Assembly: GCF_008065135.1 (NCBI RefSeq)
Contig: NZ_CP042914.1
Span: 7,979,404 to 8,043,403 of the forward strand
Direction of reading: 5' to 3'
Length of the DNA: 64,000 nt
Origin: Roseimaritima ulvae
GTDB lineage: Bacteria > Planctomycetota > Planctomycetia > Pirellulales > Pirellulaceae
In this document: in pieces, positions 8,517 through 17,207 of the stretch
Layout of the letters: every line of letters begins with the position of its first letter
Numbering within the stretch: the stretch's first letter is position 1
Program-made: the position numbers and the translations under genes
The notes under the pieces: model-generated
What the model was told of the DNA's origin: nothing
The model's input: only the letters and a program-made list of their open reading frames with translations
Database searches by the model: none

Positions 8517-11039
8517 ATGATGCTGCCTCGTTTCCTTCTGCTCGCTGCGACGCTGTTTTCCACCGCAGCGGCATCGGCCGAAAGCTTGGAAACCGACCTG
8601 GCCCCCATTTTGAAACAGCATTGCCTTCACTGTCATGGACCGCAAGAGGCACAGGGCAAGCTGCGAGTCGACGAGCTGACGGCCGACTTCAGCGACCGCG
8701 ATAACGCGGCAGCCTGGATCGAAGTGCGGAACATGATCCACCTGGGAGAAATGCCGCCCGCCGACGAGCCGCCGCTTCCGGCCCCCGCCGCTGAACAGTT
8801 GTCGGGTTGGATTACCGAGCAACTAAGCGCTGCCGAACATGCTCAAAACAGCACCGGCGGCCGCGTGCTGATGCGACGGCTGAATCGGCACGAATACACG
8901 TACAGCGTGGCGGATCTGCTGTCGATGAAATTCCCCGTGGGAGAAAGCCCCTTGGATGTGCTGCCACCGGACGGCACCGCGGAAGGCTTCGACAAAGTCA
9001 GCTCGGCACTGCTGCTCGACCCTTCCTTGATGACCAACTATTACCGCGTCGCCCGGCGCATCGCGGATCGCGCCATCGTCGACGGTCCGCCGGAATATCC
9101 CACCGAAACGATGCAGCTGGAGTTCGAAGATATCGCGGACAGTCGCGCGATACGCTATTTGGTTCGACGCCTGGGAATGACGCCCGTACCTGGCGGACTG
9201 GAACTGATCGAAGGTAACACGCGATCGTTCGGCTTGCTGAACTATCCCGGACAACGCGGCAACAACGTCGCACCGACCAACGGCTTCTATCGCTTTACGC
9301 TTCGCGCCGGCGGAGTCCCGGGCGCCGACGGCCAACCGCCACGACTGCGGCTCACCCAAAGCCACCCCGACGACGCGATGGAATTGATCATGGAGGTCGA
9401 TATCACGGCCCCCTTCGATCAGCCGAAAGAATACTCGGTCGTCATCCCCCGCGATACGCTGGGCGGCGAGCTGAGTGTGAAGCACCTGAATGCTACCGGT
9501 CTGCACATGAGCCAACGGCCCGGCGAAAACTTTATGCGACGCAACTCGGAACTGGGCAAAACCGGCGATTTCGCCGAGGTCCTGCGGATCGACGGACGCA
9601 AAGTCGCTGAGGGCTGGGGCGGGGATCGCTCGACGCCGGATCCTGACAAGCTGGATGTATCGACATACCCCCGTGCGTTTCTGGATTATCTGGAAGTCGA
9701 AGGTCCGCTGTACGATCAGTGGCCTCCCAAGAGCCACACCAACGTCCTGTTCCGTCGCGAGGATGCGACCGAAGACCTTAATTACGCGCGCGCGATCTTC
9801 GCCCGCCTGCTGCCGCGTGCCTGGAGACGCCCCGTTGCAGCGGAGGAGCTCGAGCCCATCCTGCAAGTCGTCGCCACGGAATTGGAACATGGCGAATCAT
9901 TTCACGAAGCCATCCGTGTCGGCTTGGCCACGACACTCACGTCGCCCAAGTTCCTGTACATCGTCGAACCGAACCGCGCCACCGCTGCCCTGCCCTCGCC
10001 TCCTCGGCCCCTAAACGATTACGAACTGGCTTCCCGGCTTTCTTACTTTTTGTGGAGTTCGATGCCGGACGACGAACTATTTGAACTGGCCAAGCAAAAC
10101 CGTTTGAATGATGCGGCCACGCTTTCAGCCCAAGTGGATCGGATGTTGGCCGACCCAAAGGCCGAACGTTTTGTGGATGGCTTTGCACGGCAGTGGTTAC
10201 GGACCGACACTTTCCTGGCCTTCACGCCGGCCGAATACCTTTATCGCGAGTACGACGAGGCGCTCAGCGACGCGGTCGTTCGCGAGCCGCTCGAATTCTT
10301 CCGTACGATTTTGCAGGAACAACTCAGCGTACGAAACTTCATCGATTCCGACTTTGTGGTGATCAACAAACGTTTGGCCCGACACTACGGGATCGACGGC
10401 GTAAACGGTGATGCGTTTCGTCGGGTCCCCCTGCCCGTCGATTCACCTCGCGGTGGCTTGCTGGCGATGGCGGGAGTTCATCAGGCCGGCTCGGATGGCA
10501 GACGCACCAAACCGATCGCTCGCGCTGTGTATGTTCGCGAAGTTCTTTTTAACGATCCGCCGGACCCGCCGCCTCCCAATGTGGGCGAGATCGAGCCGAA
10601 CATTCGAGGGCAAAACCTGACGGTTCGCGAACGCCTGATACAACATCAACAGATCGATGCCTGCGCGATCTGCCACCGTTCACTCGATCCGTACGGATTG
10701 GCTTTGGAAAATTTCAATGTCATCGGTGCCTGGCGTGAGCTGCAAGACGGCGAAAACTTCCGCGGTGGCGACCGACCGGCGATCGATCCCAGCGGGCGGT
10801 TGCCAAACGGAGCCGAATTCGAAACCTTCGCCGAATTCCGGACACATTTACTCAAACAAGACGATCGGTTTCGACGAGCGCTGGCCGAGAAACTGCTGGT
10901 CTATGCTTTGGGTCGACCGATCGAACCGTCCGACGACGCAACGCTCTCCCAGGCCACCGACACGATGGCCCGCGGCGACGACACTTTACATACGCTGATC
11001 AAGTCCCTCGTTACCAGCAAGGTGTTCGCGACCAAATGA
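8517..11039 (+). CDS. Secreted CxxCH-containing DUF1587/1592/1588/1585 protein
   Basis: This 840-aa planctomycete-type exported protein has a signal peptide over residues 1-22 and one c-type heme motif, C36-L-H-C39-H40, of the PSCyt kind. The usual domain series follows: DUF1587 (RRLNRHEYTYSVADLL), DUF1595 and DUF1592 (LNDYELASRLSYFLWSSMPDD), DUF1588 (GGLLAMAGVHQAGSDGRRTKP ... VLFNDPPDPPPPNV), a second C-x-x-C-H (CAICHRSLDP, so possibly a second heme), and DUF1585 at the C-terminus (EKLLVYALGRPIEPSD). The stop overlaps the next start (ATGA), which indicates translational coupling with the DUF1552 gene, its standard partner. Biochemical role unknown; periplasmic electron transfer or glycan-linked oxidation is often guessed. 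Confidence 0.9.
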   Translation: MMLPRFLLLAATLFSTAAASAESLETDLAPILKQHCLHCHGPQEAQGKLRVDELTADFSDRDNAAAWIEVRNMIHLGEMPPADEPPLPAPAAEQLSGWITEQLSAAEHAQNSTGGRVLMRRLNRHEYTYSVADLLSMKFPVGESPLDVLPPDGTAEGFDKVSSALLLDPSLMTNYYRVARRIADRAIVDGPPEYPTETMQLEFEDIADSRAIRYLVRRLGMTPVPGGLELIEGNTRSFGLLNYPGQRGNNVAPTNGFYRFTLRAGGVPGADGQPPRLRLTQSHPDDAMELIMEVDITAPFDQPKEYSVVIPRDTLGGELSVKHLNATGLHMSQRPGENFMRRNSELGKTGDFAEVLRIDGRKVAEGWGGDRSTPDPDKLDVSTYPRAFLDYLEVEGPLYDQWPPKSHTNVLFRREDATEDLNYARAIFARLLPRAWRRPVAAEELEPILQVVATELEHGESFHEAIRVGLATTLTSPKFLYIVEPNRATAALPSPPRPLNDYELASRLSYFLWSSMPDDELFELAKQNRLNDAATLSAQVDRMLADPKAERFVDGFARQWLRTDTFLAFTPAEYLYREYDEALSDAVVREPLEFFRTILQEQLSVRNFIDSDFVVINKRLARHYGIDGVNGDAFRRVPLPVDSPRGGLLAMAGVHQAGSDGRRTKPIARAVYVREVLFNDPPDPPPPNVGEIEPNIRGQNLTVRERLIQHQQIDACAICHRSLDPYGLALENFNVIGAWRELQDGENFRGGDRPAIDPSGRLPNGAEFETFAEFRTHLLKQDDRFRRALAEKLLVYALGRPIEPSDDATLSQATDTMARGDDTLHTLIKSLVTSKVFATK

Positions 11040-12358
11040 ACATTCTAAAAATCCAGCCGCTCAAACGTCGGACGTTTCTTCGCGGGGCGGGCACTTGCCT
11101 GACCTTGCCCTGGTTGGAAGCCATGCTGCCGCGAACGGCGCGGGCGGCAACGGAAACGCCCCAGGCCGTACCGCGTATGGGCATGTTCTATTTCGGTACC
11201 GGAATGAACATGCGTCAGTTCTATCCGCAGGGTTACGGCAACGACGCCAAGCTGTCGCGGATTCTGACGCCGCTGGAACCGCACCGCGGCGACTTTACGG
11301 TGCTGTCGGGGACCTGCCTCGAAAAAGGCGGTGGACACGGCGGTGCTTATCCCTTTGCCACCTCGATCGCGATTGGAGAAAAGCAAAGCATCTCGCCCGA
11401 TCAGCTGGCCGCAAAGCTGCATGGCAAGCACACGCGGTTCCCCTCGCTGCAACTGTCCGTCAGACGCGGCACAGGATTCGGCAGCCAGATCCTGGCCACC
11501 ATCTCTTGGAACGGGCAAGGCGTTCCGCTGGCCGCCGAGAACGACCCTCAAACCATCTTCAACCAGTTGTTCCGCCCGGCCAGCGAACAACAAAAAGCAA
11601 AACAGAGTGACGAATTTCGTCAGCGCCGCAGTGTGCTGGATGCCGTGTTGTCGGATGCCCATCAGCTGACAGGAAAGCTGGGGCAGACCGATCGACACCA
11701 GTTGGACCAGTACTTCCATTCAATCCGTGAAGTCGAACAAACGCTAAGCCGTGAAATCGCTTGGCAAGACCGGCCCAAGCCGCAACCCGACATGAAGGGC
11801 TACGGCGATTACGAACGCGTGGTGGCTCCCGAAGGCAACGGCAAGTTTGTCTACGACACCTATGGCAAGCTGATGTATGACTTGATCGCTTTAGCCTTTC
11901 AAACCGATTCGACACGCGTGGTATCGTATGTCGTTCGCACGGAACTGGCCGGCGGCGTGTACCCAGAATTTGGCGTTACCAAGGGCTACCACGAATTGAC
12001 CCACCACGGCAACGATCCCAAGAACTTGGAAGAACTTGCCAAGGTCGACACGATCTACATGCAGCATTGGCGGTATTTCCTCGATCGACTCGCCTCGATC
12101 CGTGACGGCGACGGCACCCTGCTGGACCACACCATGCTGGGCTTTTCCAGCGGCATGGGGATCGGACATAGCAAAGACCAATTGCCGACCGTCCTGTCGG
12201 GCGGCAGTGGATTGGGCATACGCCATCAAACGCATCTCAAACTGGACGACAACACGCCGCTGTCCAGCTTGTGGCAAACGATGCTGGAAAAGATGGGTGT
12301 GACTGTCGAAGGGCCGTTCCAAGACAGTCGAGGAACGATCGGAGAACTGGTGGGTTAA
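11036..12358 (+). CDS. DUF1552 family secreted protein
   Basis: The 440-aa protein begins with an RR-containing export signal (KRRTFLRGAGTCLTLPWLEAMLP, Tat-like). The mature part starts with the PRMGMFYFGTGMNMRQFYP segment typical of DUF1552 and resembles the alkaline-phosphatase-like DUF1501 group. Later signatures are DSTRVVSYVVRTELAGG, GVTKGYHELTHHGNDP and LLDHTMLGFSSGMGIG. It overlaps the upstream DUF1592-type gene by 4 bp and the next gene by 1 bp (TAATG), so three genes form one tight operon. Function is unknown; conserved pairing with the CxxCH protein suggests a joint periplasmic complex. Confidence 0.9.
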   Translation: MNILKIQPLKRRTFLRGAGTCLTLPWLEAMLPRTARAATETPQAVPRMGMFYFGTGMNMRQFYPQGYGNDAKLSRILTPLEPHRGDFTVLSGTCLEKGGGHGGAYPFATSIAIGEKQSISPDQLAAKLHGKHTRFPSLQLSVRRGTGFGSQILATISWNGQGVPLAAENDPQTIFNQLFRPASEQQKAKQSDEFRQRRSVLDAVLSDAHQLTGKLGQTDRHQLDQYFHSIREVEQTLSREIAWQDRPKPQPDMKGYGDYERVVAPEGNGKFVYDTYGKLMYDLIALAFQTDSTRVVSYVVRTELAGGVYPEFGVTKGYHELTHHGNDPKNLEELAKVDTIYMQHWRYFLDRLASIRDGDGTLLDHTMLGFSSGMGIGHSKDQLPTVLSGGSGLGIRHQTHLKLDDNTPLSSLWQTMLEKMGVTVEGPFQDSRGTIGELVG

Positions 12359-13440
12359 TGAATATTCCCAAGCTTGCCCTGCTCTGCGTCGCCGCACTGC
12401 TTGCACCGCTGGCGGTTTCGCTCGCAGTTTCGCGTGCCAGCGCCGACGACGCTGCCCAACCGAGCCAAGCCAATTCGCTGGGGATGCAGTTCGTCCAAAT
12501 CCCCGCGGGCGAATACATGCGCGGTTTCGACAACCGTGATGGACGTGACCACCGCTTCCATTTGGCCCATCGCTACAGCACGAGCCAGAGTTTCAGGACG
12601 GAATCGCCGCCGCATCGTGTTGCGATCAGCCGGTCGTTTGAAATCGGCGTCAGCGAAGTCACGGTGGGCCAGTTTCGCGAGTTCGTGGAGGCGACCGGCT
12701 ACGAAACCGATGCGGAACGAGGCGGCGGGGCACTGGGCTGTTTTCCGGACGAGAAAGATTATGTCGACCGCTTTCACAAGTCGGAGGAGATCACCTGGAA
12801 GTCGCCCGGTTTTCCGCAAAGCGATCGACACCCGGTCGTCGCCGTCAGCTGGCACGACGCCCAGGCGTTCTGCCAGTGGCTATCGGACAAAGAGTCCGCC
12901 AAGTACCGCCTGCCCACGGAAGCCGAGTGGGAATATGCCTGTCGCGGCGGGACGTCGACATGGTATTCGTGGGGCGAAGATCCCGACGAGGCGTACCAAC
13001 ACGGCAACGTTGCCGACGCCGCATTGGAAGCCGCTCAGCCCGGGACGACGCGTTACCAGCGTGCCGTCAAACTAGAAACAGGGCAAGGCGATGGAGTAGC
13101 GTTTACGGCCGCTGTCGGTCGTTACCGAGCCAACGCATGGGGACTGCACGATATGCACGGCAATGTCTGGGAGTGGTGCAGCGACCGCTGGTCGGCTGGC
13201 TTGTACGAACGTTATTTTGATGACGTTCCACGACAGAAACGTGACGAGGTACTGGTTCGCGATCCCCACTTCACCGAACAGACCGACCAGCACGAATACG
13301 GCGATTGGCGTGTAATTCGTGGCGGAGCGTGGACATGTGCACCAGCCGCCGTCCGCTGTTCGATCCGCACCTACGCCGAAGCCGCCGACGCCACCGTCTA
13401 CACCGGCTTCCGCATCGTCCGAGACACTCCACGACCGTAG
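12358..13440 (+). CDS. SUMF1/formylglycine-generating-enzyme-like protein
   Basis: This 360-aa exported protein (signal near residues 1-30) has a C-type-lectin-like SUMF1/EgtB/PvdO fold. Signatures are MQFVQIPAGEYMRG, GVSEVTVGQFREFVEATGY, HPVVAVSWHDAQAFCQWLS, YRLPTEAEWEYACRGG, GLHDMHGNVWEWCSDRW and GGAWTCAPAAVRCSIR ending TGFRIVRD. True FGE uses two copper-binding Cys spaced C-x4-C. Here Cys327 aligns with the first, but the next Cys is 334 (C-x6-C), so catalytic competence is doubtful. Start at the ATG overlapping the DUF1552 stop (TAATG). An upstream extension in this frame runs inside DUF1552 and is rejected. It may modify the nearby atypical sulfatase, or simply be a non-enzymatic SUMF1-fold protein. 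Confidence 0.88.
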   Translation: MNIPKLALLCVAALLAPLAVSLAVSRASADDAAQPSQANSLGMQFVQIPAGEYMRGFDNRDGRDHRFHLAHRYSTSQSFRTESPPHRVAISRSFEIGVSEVTVGQFREFVEATGYETDAERGGGALGCFPDEKDYVDRFHKSEEITWKSPGFPQSDRHPVVAVSWHDAQAFCQWLSDKESAKYRLPTEAEWEYACRGGTSTWYSWGEDPDEAYQHGNVADAALEAAQPGTTRYQRAVKLETGQGDGVAFTAAVGRYRANAWGLHDMHGNVWEWCSDRWSAGLYERYFDDVPRQKRDEVLVRDPHFTEQTDQHEYGDWRVIRGGAWTCAPAAVRCSIRTYAEAADATVYTGFRIVRDTPRP

Positions 13441-13446
13441 CCGTAG

Positions 13447-13494
13447 CTCTCCGAGTCGGGCAGCTCGCATCGATAAATAATCCGACTCGGAGAG
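13447..13494. terminator. Convergent-gene hairpin, possible bidirectional transcript end
   Basis: A perfect 13-bp stem, CTCTCCGAGTCGG and CCGACTCGGAGAG, with a 22-nt loop is flanked by GTAG and GGCTAC. It fills the 59-bp gap between the convergent SUMF1-like and sulfatase genes. No U-tract, so termination is inferred from position. Confidence 0.5.
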
Positions 13495-13499
13495 TCAGG

Positions 13500-15035
13500 C
13501 TACTTGGCTAACCTTGGTGCCGAATAACCTTGCTGGCGAATCTGCTTCAGCCGTGCCTGCATCGCCGCAACTCGGTCGGGGTGTTTTGCCGCCAGGTTGT
13601 TTCGCTGGCCGATGTCGTCCGCCAAGTTATACAGCTCCACAGGTTGCTGGTCGTCGGCCGGTACATTGTGTTTGCTTTCCCAAGCCTTGTTACGCCCGCT
13701 GCCGTATCCATTCTTGGCGTTAATCAACAGCCAGTCGCCTTCGCGAATCGCGTATTGATTTTGGTAGGTGTTGTGGATGTGGGTCGTCCGAACCGTTTCC
13801 CCTGTACCACGGAGCAACGGCATCAGGTTATGCGAATCCTCTGCGGCATCTGGCGGCAACGAAAATTCTAAATGGTTGGCCAAGGTGGCAAAAATATCGA
13901 TCTGCGAAACCAACGCATTACTTACGGTTTCAGGTCTGGTGAGGCCAGGCCATCGAATCATCATCGGAACATGGTGACCGCCTTCGTAGATATCGCGTTT
14001 CAAACCTCGCAGCGGTGCGGACGACCAATGATCAAACTTTTGGTCGCGGGCATAAGCATACCGTTCCGGTCCATTATCGGCACTAAAAATCACCACCGTG
14101 TTGTCGGCTTGCCCGCTGTCCTCCAGGGCCTGCAATAGTTGGCCGCAAGCATCGTCGGTCTCAACCACAAAGTCACCGTACGGGCCCGCATTGGATTTGC
14201 CGTCGAAGCGGTCGTTGGGAATGATCGGTGCGTGCGGTGAGGGGAAAGCGAAATACAGAAAGAATGGCTGGTCGCTTTCCTGCTGGCTTTTAATGAACTC
14301 AACGCCGCGCCGCGTCGTCGTGGGGATGTTTTGGTAGGGGTCCCAGTCCGACGCCATCGGTCCCGGTCGGCACTCCCAGTTGCCCTCCTTAATCGGTTTC
14401 CACTTGCTGGTGTCCATCATCACATCAGGAGCTTTCTGCACCCGGTCGTTTTCGATCCAGCAGTAGGGCGGAAAATTGATCACCGTGTCGCCAAAATACG
14501 AATCGAATCCGTGGGCCAGTGGGCCGTCGGGAATCGGCTGGCTCCAGTCAAAGGCTGTGGGCGGAAAGCCCGCACGACGCCCGTCACCGATCGGTTTCGA
14601 GCCGGGCTTCTTGATCGCGTCCCAATCCCAGCCCAGGTGCCACTTGCCGATCGCCGCCGTCTTGTATCCGTTGGCTTGCATCATCTCCGGCAGCGTTAGC
14701 CGCTCGGGCTTGAACACCGAACCACCAAAGGCGTTCACAATGCCATGGAAATCCCGCCAATGATGGCGACCGGTCAACAACGCATATCGGCTGGGCGTGC
14801 AGATCCCCGACGACGAATGACCGTCGGTAAACCGCACACCCGATCGCGCCAGGCGATCCAAATTCGGCGTGGGGATTTTGGAATCCGGGTTGTAGATTTT
14901 TAAGTCACCGAACCCCAGATCATCCGCATACAAAATCAATACGTTTGGCTTGGCAACATCCGCGGCATGCACCGGGCGCGGCAGCAACAAGCCGGTGAAC
15001 AGGAAGCAGGCGGAGAAGAAAAAGGCAGCACGCAT
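13500..15035 (-). CDS. Secreted arylsulfatase-family enzyme
   Basis: The 511-aa sulfatase has a signal peptide (residues 1-24, ...RPVHA) and a canonical formylglycine site C79-T-P-S-R83 followed by YALLTGRHH. Metal ligands are expected in [14 protein letters not shown] near the N-terminus and in [13 protein letters not shown]. The sequence [15 protein letters not shown] is the usual active-site Lys/His segment. It lies 48 bp downstream of the ThuA-like gene on the same strand, so the two are probably co-transcribed. It likely removes sulfate esters from a glycan in the periplasm or outside the cell. Confidence 0.93.
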   Translation of the reverse strand: MRAAFFFSACFLFTGLLLPRPVHAADVAKPNVLILYADDLGFGDLKIYNPDSKIPTPNLDRLARSGVRFTDGHSSSGICTPSRYALLTGRHHWRDFHGIVNAFGGSVFKPERLTLPEMMQANGYKTAAIGKWHLGWDWDAIKKPGSKPIGDGRRAGFPPTAFDWSQPIPDGPLAHGFDSYFGDTVINFPPYCWIENDRVQKAPDVMMDTSKWKPIKEGNWECRPGPMASDWDPYQNIPTTTRRGVEFIKSQQESDQPFFLYFAFPSPHAPIIPNDRFDGKSNAGPYGDFVVETDDACGQLLQALEDSGQADNTVVIFSADNGPERYAYARDQKFDHWSSAPLRGLKRDIYEGGHHVPMMIRWPGLTRPETVSNALVSQIDIFATLANHLEFSLPPDAAEDSHNLMPLLRGTGETVRTTHIHNTYQNQYAIREGDWLLINAKNGYGSGRNKAWESKHNVPADDQQPVELYNLADDIGQRNNLAAKHPDRVAAMQARLKQIRQQGYSAPRLAK

Positions 15036-15083
15036 CGCTGGGGAAGCTCCAGATAAGGTTGAGTTGGGTGAGGAAACCGTCCA

Positions 15084-15959
15084 TTACTTTGCAAAGGCCG
15101 CCGTGGGTTTGCCATCGGCCGTCAAGTTCCCGGTCGTCCACAGCAGTCCGCGAGTTATCAGGTCCAGGTAGCGGTCATCGCCCACGGTATCGTTATTATG
15201 CCCCAGTGTGGTGCAGAAGATCTTGGTTTTGTTGGGACCGTATTCGTTGGTCCACGCCACCACGGCGTTGGCTTGGCGAGGTTTGGCGTTGGGATTCTTT
15301 TTCAGCTCATTCTTGCGTGGCTGCACCAGTTGTTGCCCGGTAGCCAAGGGAGTGCTGCTGCCAAAGACGCGAATGTTGTTGTACAGCTCTTCGTTGATGG
15401 TGGTCCAATCTTCCAGCCCTTTGGTGATGGGGTGGTCGGCGACGGAATACTGGACATCAATCGGCGACTGGGGGCCATGTCCGGTGGATTGCACGCCGAG
15501 CATTTCGTACCAGCCCGCGTTGGCCGCGCCCAACTCGACCGGCTGACGAAAATTGCCCCATCGGTAACTGTGCATGGCGCAGTGGATATTGACCGCCGGA
15601 ACGCCCTTGCGATGAGCCGCCAAGATCCGCTTGACGTATTTTTCTTCCATCACCGACGCGGAACACTCATCGTGCAAAACCACGTCGTAGCCATCGGCCC
15701 AATCATCCGATTCATAGATATCGAAGCGAGCATTCGTCTTATTGCTGGGACTCAGCACCACCGTCACCACAGCGTTCATTCTCGCTTCGATGCCCGCCTT
15801 GAGCAGTTTCGTCTGGGTGGCGTAGTCGTGACAGCAACCGCCGGCGATCAGCACGACTTGGAGGGGTTTCGCCGCCGCCGCATCCTGCTGGGCATGAACC
15901 GGGGGGGAGAAAAGGCAAAGGGCCAGCAAAGCGCAGCACGCGGAGAAAATAGTTTTCAC
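15084..15959 (-). CDS. ThuA-like (trehalose utilisation) domain protein, secreted
   Basis: This 291-aa protein has a signal peptide ending at VHAQ. The ThuA fold of the class I glutamine-amidotransferase-like superfamily is seen in LQVVLIAGGCCHDYATQTKLL at the start of the mature domain. Further matches are GYDVVLHDECSASVMEEKYV, GVPAVNIHCAMHSYRWG and VAWTNEYGPNKTKIFCTTLGHNNDTV near the end. ThuA-like proteins appear in sugar-degradation loci of planctomycetes, but the reaction is not established. Gene order ThuA-sulfatase supports a shared carbohydrate role. Confidence 0.88.
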   Translation of the reverse strand: MKTIFSACCALLALCLFSPPVHAQQDAAAAKPLQVVLIAGGCCHDYATQTKLLKAGIEARMNAVVTVVLSPSNKTNARFDIYESDDWADGYDVVLHDECSASVMEEKYVKRILAAHRKGVPAVNIHCAMHSYRWGNFRQPVELGAANAGWYEMLGVQSTGHGPQSPIDVQYSVADHPITKGLEDWTTINEELYNNIRVFGSSTPLATGQQLVQPRKNELKKNPNAKPRQANAVVAWTNEYGPNKTKIFCTTLGHNNDTVGDDRYLDLITRGLLWTTGNLTADGKPTAAFAK

Positions 15960-16047
15960 AGGGTATTCCGGAACGGGGAGCGAGTCGAGACAGCAGCACG
16001 GGAGGGAGCACAGCTATTCTATTCGCTCCCGTCGCCAAGTGCTGCAT

Positions 16048-16777
16048 GAATGTAACCACAGATGAACACCGATCCACACAGATCAAAAAGCCAAGCTCTC
16101 CCTCTGCAACCTCTGAGTTCATCTTCGTGCATCTGTGGTTGAAACTCCCCCGCCCTGGTACCAGTCCCCGAACAGCCAACCAAGAAAGAAAGCCCGACCC
16201 CCGGGAAGAAAATCAACCGCAGATGAACACCGATCCACACAGATCAGAAAGCCAAGCTCCCTCCCTTCAACATCTGAGTTCATCTGCGTGCATCTGTGGT
16301 TAAAACTCCCCGGCCCTGGCACCAGTCCCCGAACAGCCAACTAAGAAAGCCCAGCCCCCGGCAAGAGAATCAACCACAGATGAACACCGATCCACACAGA
16401 TCAAAAAGCCAAGCTCCCCCTCTGCAATATCTGAGTTCATCTGCGTGCATCTGTGGCTAAAACTCCCCGGCCCTGGTACCAGTCCCCGAACAGCCAACCA
16501 AGAAAGCCCAGCCCCCGGGAAGAAAATCAACCACAGATGAACACCGATCCACACAGATCAGAAAGCCAAGCTCCTTCCCTCCAATATCTGAGTTCATCTG
16601 CGTGCATCTGTGGTTAAGACTCCCCCGCCCTGGTACCAGTCCCCGAACAGCCAACCAAGAAAGAAAGCCCGACCCCCGGGAAGAGAGTCAACCGCAGATG
16701 AACACCGATCCACACAGATCAGAAAGCCAAGCTCCCTCCCTTCAACATCTGAGTTCATCTGCGTGCATCTGTGGTTA
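16048..16777. repeat. Five-copy tandem array of 157-161-bp palindrome-containing repeats
   Basis: Five units begin with CAGATGAACACCGATCC at 16059, 16220, 16377, 16534 and 16695 (spacings 161, 157, 157, 161). Within each unit an inverted pair, AACC(A/G)CAGATG and CATCTGTGG(T/C)T, encloses about 90 bp. A non-palindromic linker rich in CCCCGAACAGCCAAC joins units. Copies differ at scattered positions, so the array is not brand new. It ends about 80 bp before a broken GxxExxY gene. Open frames crossing the array are by-products of the period. Confidence 0.9.
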
Positions 16778-16854
16778 CCCCCCACCTGGTCACCAACGCT
16801 GCTACAATTTTGCTTGGTTTCGTTCATGCGTAACGGAGCAAACAAGGGGCACAA

Positions 16855-17134
16855 ATGTCTGACTCGCAATTCATTCTCAAAGAAGAGACGCATCGCATCA
16901 TCGGCTCTGCCATGGAAGTCCTTAACGAGCTTGGGCACGGCTTCCATGAGAAAATCTACGAAAACGCACTCGTCGTTGAGTTTGGTTTCGGTTGTCGACA
17001 CCAAGACGATCGAGCAGATCACGGACCACGAGATCGGAAAAATGCTAAATTACCTAAGAATAACGGGTTTTCGGGTCGGCCTGCTGTTGAACTTCAAACA
17101 CGCAAAACTTGAGTTCAAACGGATCGTTCGCTGA
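16855..17134 (+). pseudogene. GxxExxY-family gene remnant with internal deletion
   Basis: The N-terminal part starts at ATG 16855 and reads HRIIGSAMEVLNELGHGFHEKIYENALVVEFG, the family signature G-x-x-E-x-x-Y (here GFHEKIY). About position 16985 the reading frame changes, and the C-terminal part continues in another frame as VVDTKTIEQITDHEIGKMLNYL then FRVGLLLNFKHAKLEFKRIV, stopping at 17134. The central part expected between these segments (roughly 40 residues, including the PDDEXK-like strand) is missing. A single internal deletion with frame loss explains it. GxxExxY proteins are of unknown function (PDDEXK_3-like). Non-functional as read. Confidence 0.8.
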
Positions 17135-17207
17135 TCATGCGGACTCCACGCTAGAATGCCCATTATGGCCTAGACACTCTCCCCTCCGTCCTCAATGGAC
17201 CCTAACC

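Noticed and set aside
8823-9890. 355-aa minus-strand frame inside the DUF1592-type gene
   Set aside because: Antisense shadow of a well-supported gene; no signal or family match.
12271-12357. N-terminal extension of the SUMF1-like protein
   Set aside because: It lies in another frame inside the DUF1552 coding region and precedes the natural signal peptide.
16048-16777. CRISPR array or repeated small genes
   Set aside because: Units are 157-161 bp with the linker as conserved as the palindrome; frames crossing units are periodic by-products.
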